From contig NC_079881.1 of NCBI RefSeq assembly GCF_029227915.1, forward strand, positions 30,295,501 to 30,359,500: DNA of 64,000 nucleotides, read 5' to 3'. Under the pieces are notes generated by a model. The model saw only the letters and a list, made by a program, of their open reading frames with translations. It had not been told where the DNA came from and searched no databases. How positions within the stretch are numbered: position 1 is the first letter of the stretch; every line of letters begins with the position of its first letter. Made by a program: the position numbers and the translations under genes. Source of the DNA: Hydractinia symbiolongicarpus. Its lineage: Eukaryota > Cnidaria > Hydrozoa > Anthoathecata > Hydractiniidae. Shown piece by piece: positions 62,901 through 64,000 of this stretch.

Positions 62901-64000
62901 CTTGTAGTTTTCAAAAATGTTTTCATTTTTGATGAGACGCTTAATGAAAGAGGTTTAATCGCCGGCAAACGAAAACCAGCGATTTCCCCTAAATCCCGGG
63001 CTTGGCCCGTATAGTCAACAGTATACAAAGAAAGTACCCAGGGAGTAAACTCATTTCCCGAACGATTGATTAAATTATTTTTTCACCACTAAAACGCATG
63101 AGACTTGTAGTTTTCAAAAATGTTTTCATTTTTAATGAGACGCTTAATGAAAGAGGTTTAATCGCCGGCAAACGAAAACCCGGGATTTCCCGTAAATCCC
63201 GGCTTGTCCCGTATAGTCAAAAGTATACAAAGAAAGTACCCAGGGAGTAAACTCATTTCCCCAACGATTTTTTAAATTATTATTTTACCACTAAAACCCA
63301 TGAGACTTGTAGTTTTTAAAAATGTTTTTATTTTTGATGAGACGCTGAATAAAAGGAGTTTAATCGCCGGCAAACGAAAACCCGCCATTTCCTGTAAACC
63401 CCGGACTCGGCCCGTATAGTTAAAAGTATACAAAGAAAGTACCCAGGGAGTAAACTCATTTCCCGAACGATTTTTTAAATTATTTTTTCACCACTAAAAC
63501 GCATGAGACTTGTAGTTTTCAAAAATGTTTTCATTTTTGATGAGACGCTGAATAAAAGAAGTTTAATCGCCGGCAAACGAAAACCCGCGATTTCCCGTAA
63601 ACCCCGGACTCGGCCCGTATAGTCAAAAGTATACAAAGAAAGTACCCAGGGAGTAAACTCATTTCCCGAACGCTTTTCTAAATTATTTTTTCACGACTAA
63701 AACGCATGAGACTTGTAGTTTTCAAAAATGTTTTCATTTTTGATGAGACGCTGAATAAAAGATGTTAAATCGCCGGCAAACGAAAACCCGCGATTTCCCG
63801 TAAATCCCGGACTCGGCCCGTATAGTCAAAAGTATACAAAGAAAGTACCCAGGGAGTAAACTCATTTCCCGAACGATTTTTTAAATTATTTTTTCACCAC
63901 TAAAACGCATGAGACTTGTAGTTTTCAAAAATGTTTTCATTTTTGATGAGACGCTTAATGAAAGAGGTTTAATCGCCGGCAAACGAAAACCAGCGATTTC
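62665..64000. repeat. Partial 1215-bp repeat unit with a recombinant monomer
   Basis: GAACGCTTTTCTAAATT near 62456/63671 and AAAAGATGTTAAATCGCC near 62543/63758 are offset by 1215 bp (6x203-3). Further left the offset is 1419 (TAGTCAACAG, 61594/63013). The drop of one monomer happens inside the monomer that starts near 63085. The unit is cut by the window end. Confidence 0.83.

Larger units (their letters stand above)
33185..64000. repeat. Right satellite array, 203-bp monomer
   Basis: Same satellite, orientation and phase as the left array, running off the window at 64000. The subtype mix differs. Many monomers carry CCCGGGCTTGGCCCG (able to form the hairpin CGGGC-TTG-GCCCG), GCTTAATGAAAGAGG, TAGTTGAATGTATATAAAG or TAGTCGAATG. 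A distinct subtype begins CTGCACCACTAGAACG (33333, 34348, 35569, 36175, 37396, 39738, 40664, 41590, 42199, 51324, 52136). No 172-bp monomers were seen here; the short form in this array is 114 bp. There is no gene or other inserted element in the 30.8 kb. Confidence 0.97.

Noticed and set aside
1-64000. Canonical CENP-B box
   Set aside because: No monomer subtype that I checked on both strands satisfies TTCG-N4-A-N2-CGGG. The closest match is one base short and is reported separately.
1-64000. Pol III (tRNA- or 5S-derived) promoter boxes in the monomer
   Set aside because: I could not find a convincing B box (GGTTCGANTCC-like) or a properly spaced A box, so I see no sign of a tRNA- or SINE-derived satellite.

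Overview
The window is almost entirely one tandem satellite DNA, interrupted once by a non-LTR (LINE) retrotransposon. I see no host gene, tRNA, rRNA or CRISPR array. A long homogeneous satellite with higher-order repeats, plus a LINE carrying an endonuclease and a reverse transcriptase, points to a eukaryotic heterochromatic region (pericentromeric, subtelomeric or another satellite block). The style of the LINE protein (CR1/L2/Rex1/Jockey group) suggests an invertebrate animal. A cnidarian or other marine invertebrate is my guess, but the sequence alone does not prove it.

Layout. (1) 1-28979: left satellite array. The basic monomer is 203 bp and AT-rich, in constant head-to-tail orientation. 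Ten monomers carry the same 31-bp deletion (172 bp), all in the first 12 kb. Monomers are organised into multi-monomer higher-order repeats and recent block duplications with periods of 812, 1794, 1826, about 2405, 2638 and 2747 bp, and longer ones of 4466 and 7510 bp. (2) 28980-33184: a 4.2-kb LINE on the + strand. It has two tandem ~375-bp 5' units, one intact 1018-aa endonuclease/reverse transcriptase ORF (29899-32955), a short 3' UTR, an AATAAA signal and an (AAT)7 tail. It is flanked by an imperfect 14-bp target-site duplication in satellite sequence. (3) 33185-64000: right satellite array, same family and same phase, but richer in other monomer subtypes. These include GGGCTTGGCCC-type monomers, monomers with TAATGAAAGAGG, and monomers beginning ACCACTAGAACG. 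Block periods here are 609, 812, 926, 1013, 1215, 1827, 1825-2028, 2230 and 5879 bp.

How it works together: the satellite has evolved by repeated unequal exchange or amplification of multi-monomer blocks, and several neighbouring blocks look nearly identical by eye. The LINE is the only protein-coding element. It inserted at monomer position 69/70 and now lies close to the boundary between two differently homogenised satellite domains. The many short ORFs in the satellite, on both strands, are by-products of a monomer with few stops in one antisense frame. I do not annotate them as genes.

The points most worth a second look are the tandemly repeated 5' region of the LINE and its lack of an ORF1, the in-frame upstream ORF that ends 12 nt before the main ATG, the mismatched target-site duplication, the HOR architecture with captured recombination junctions, and the CpG-decay pattern of the monomer variants.
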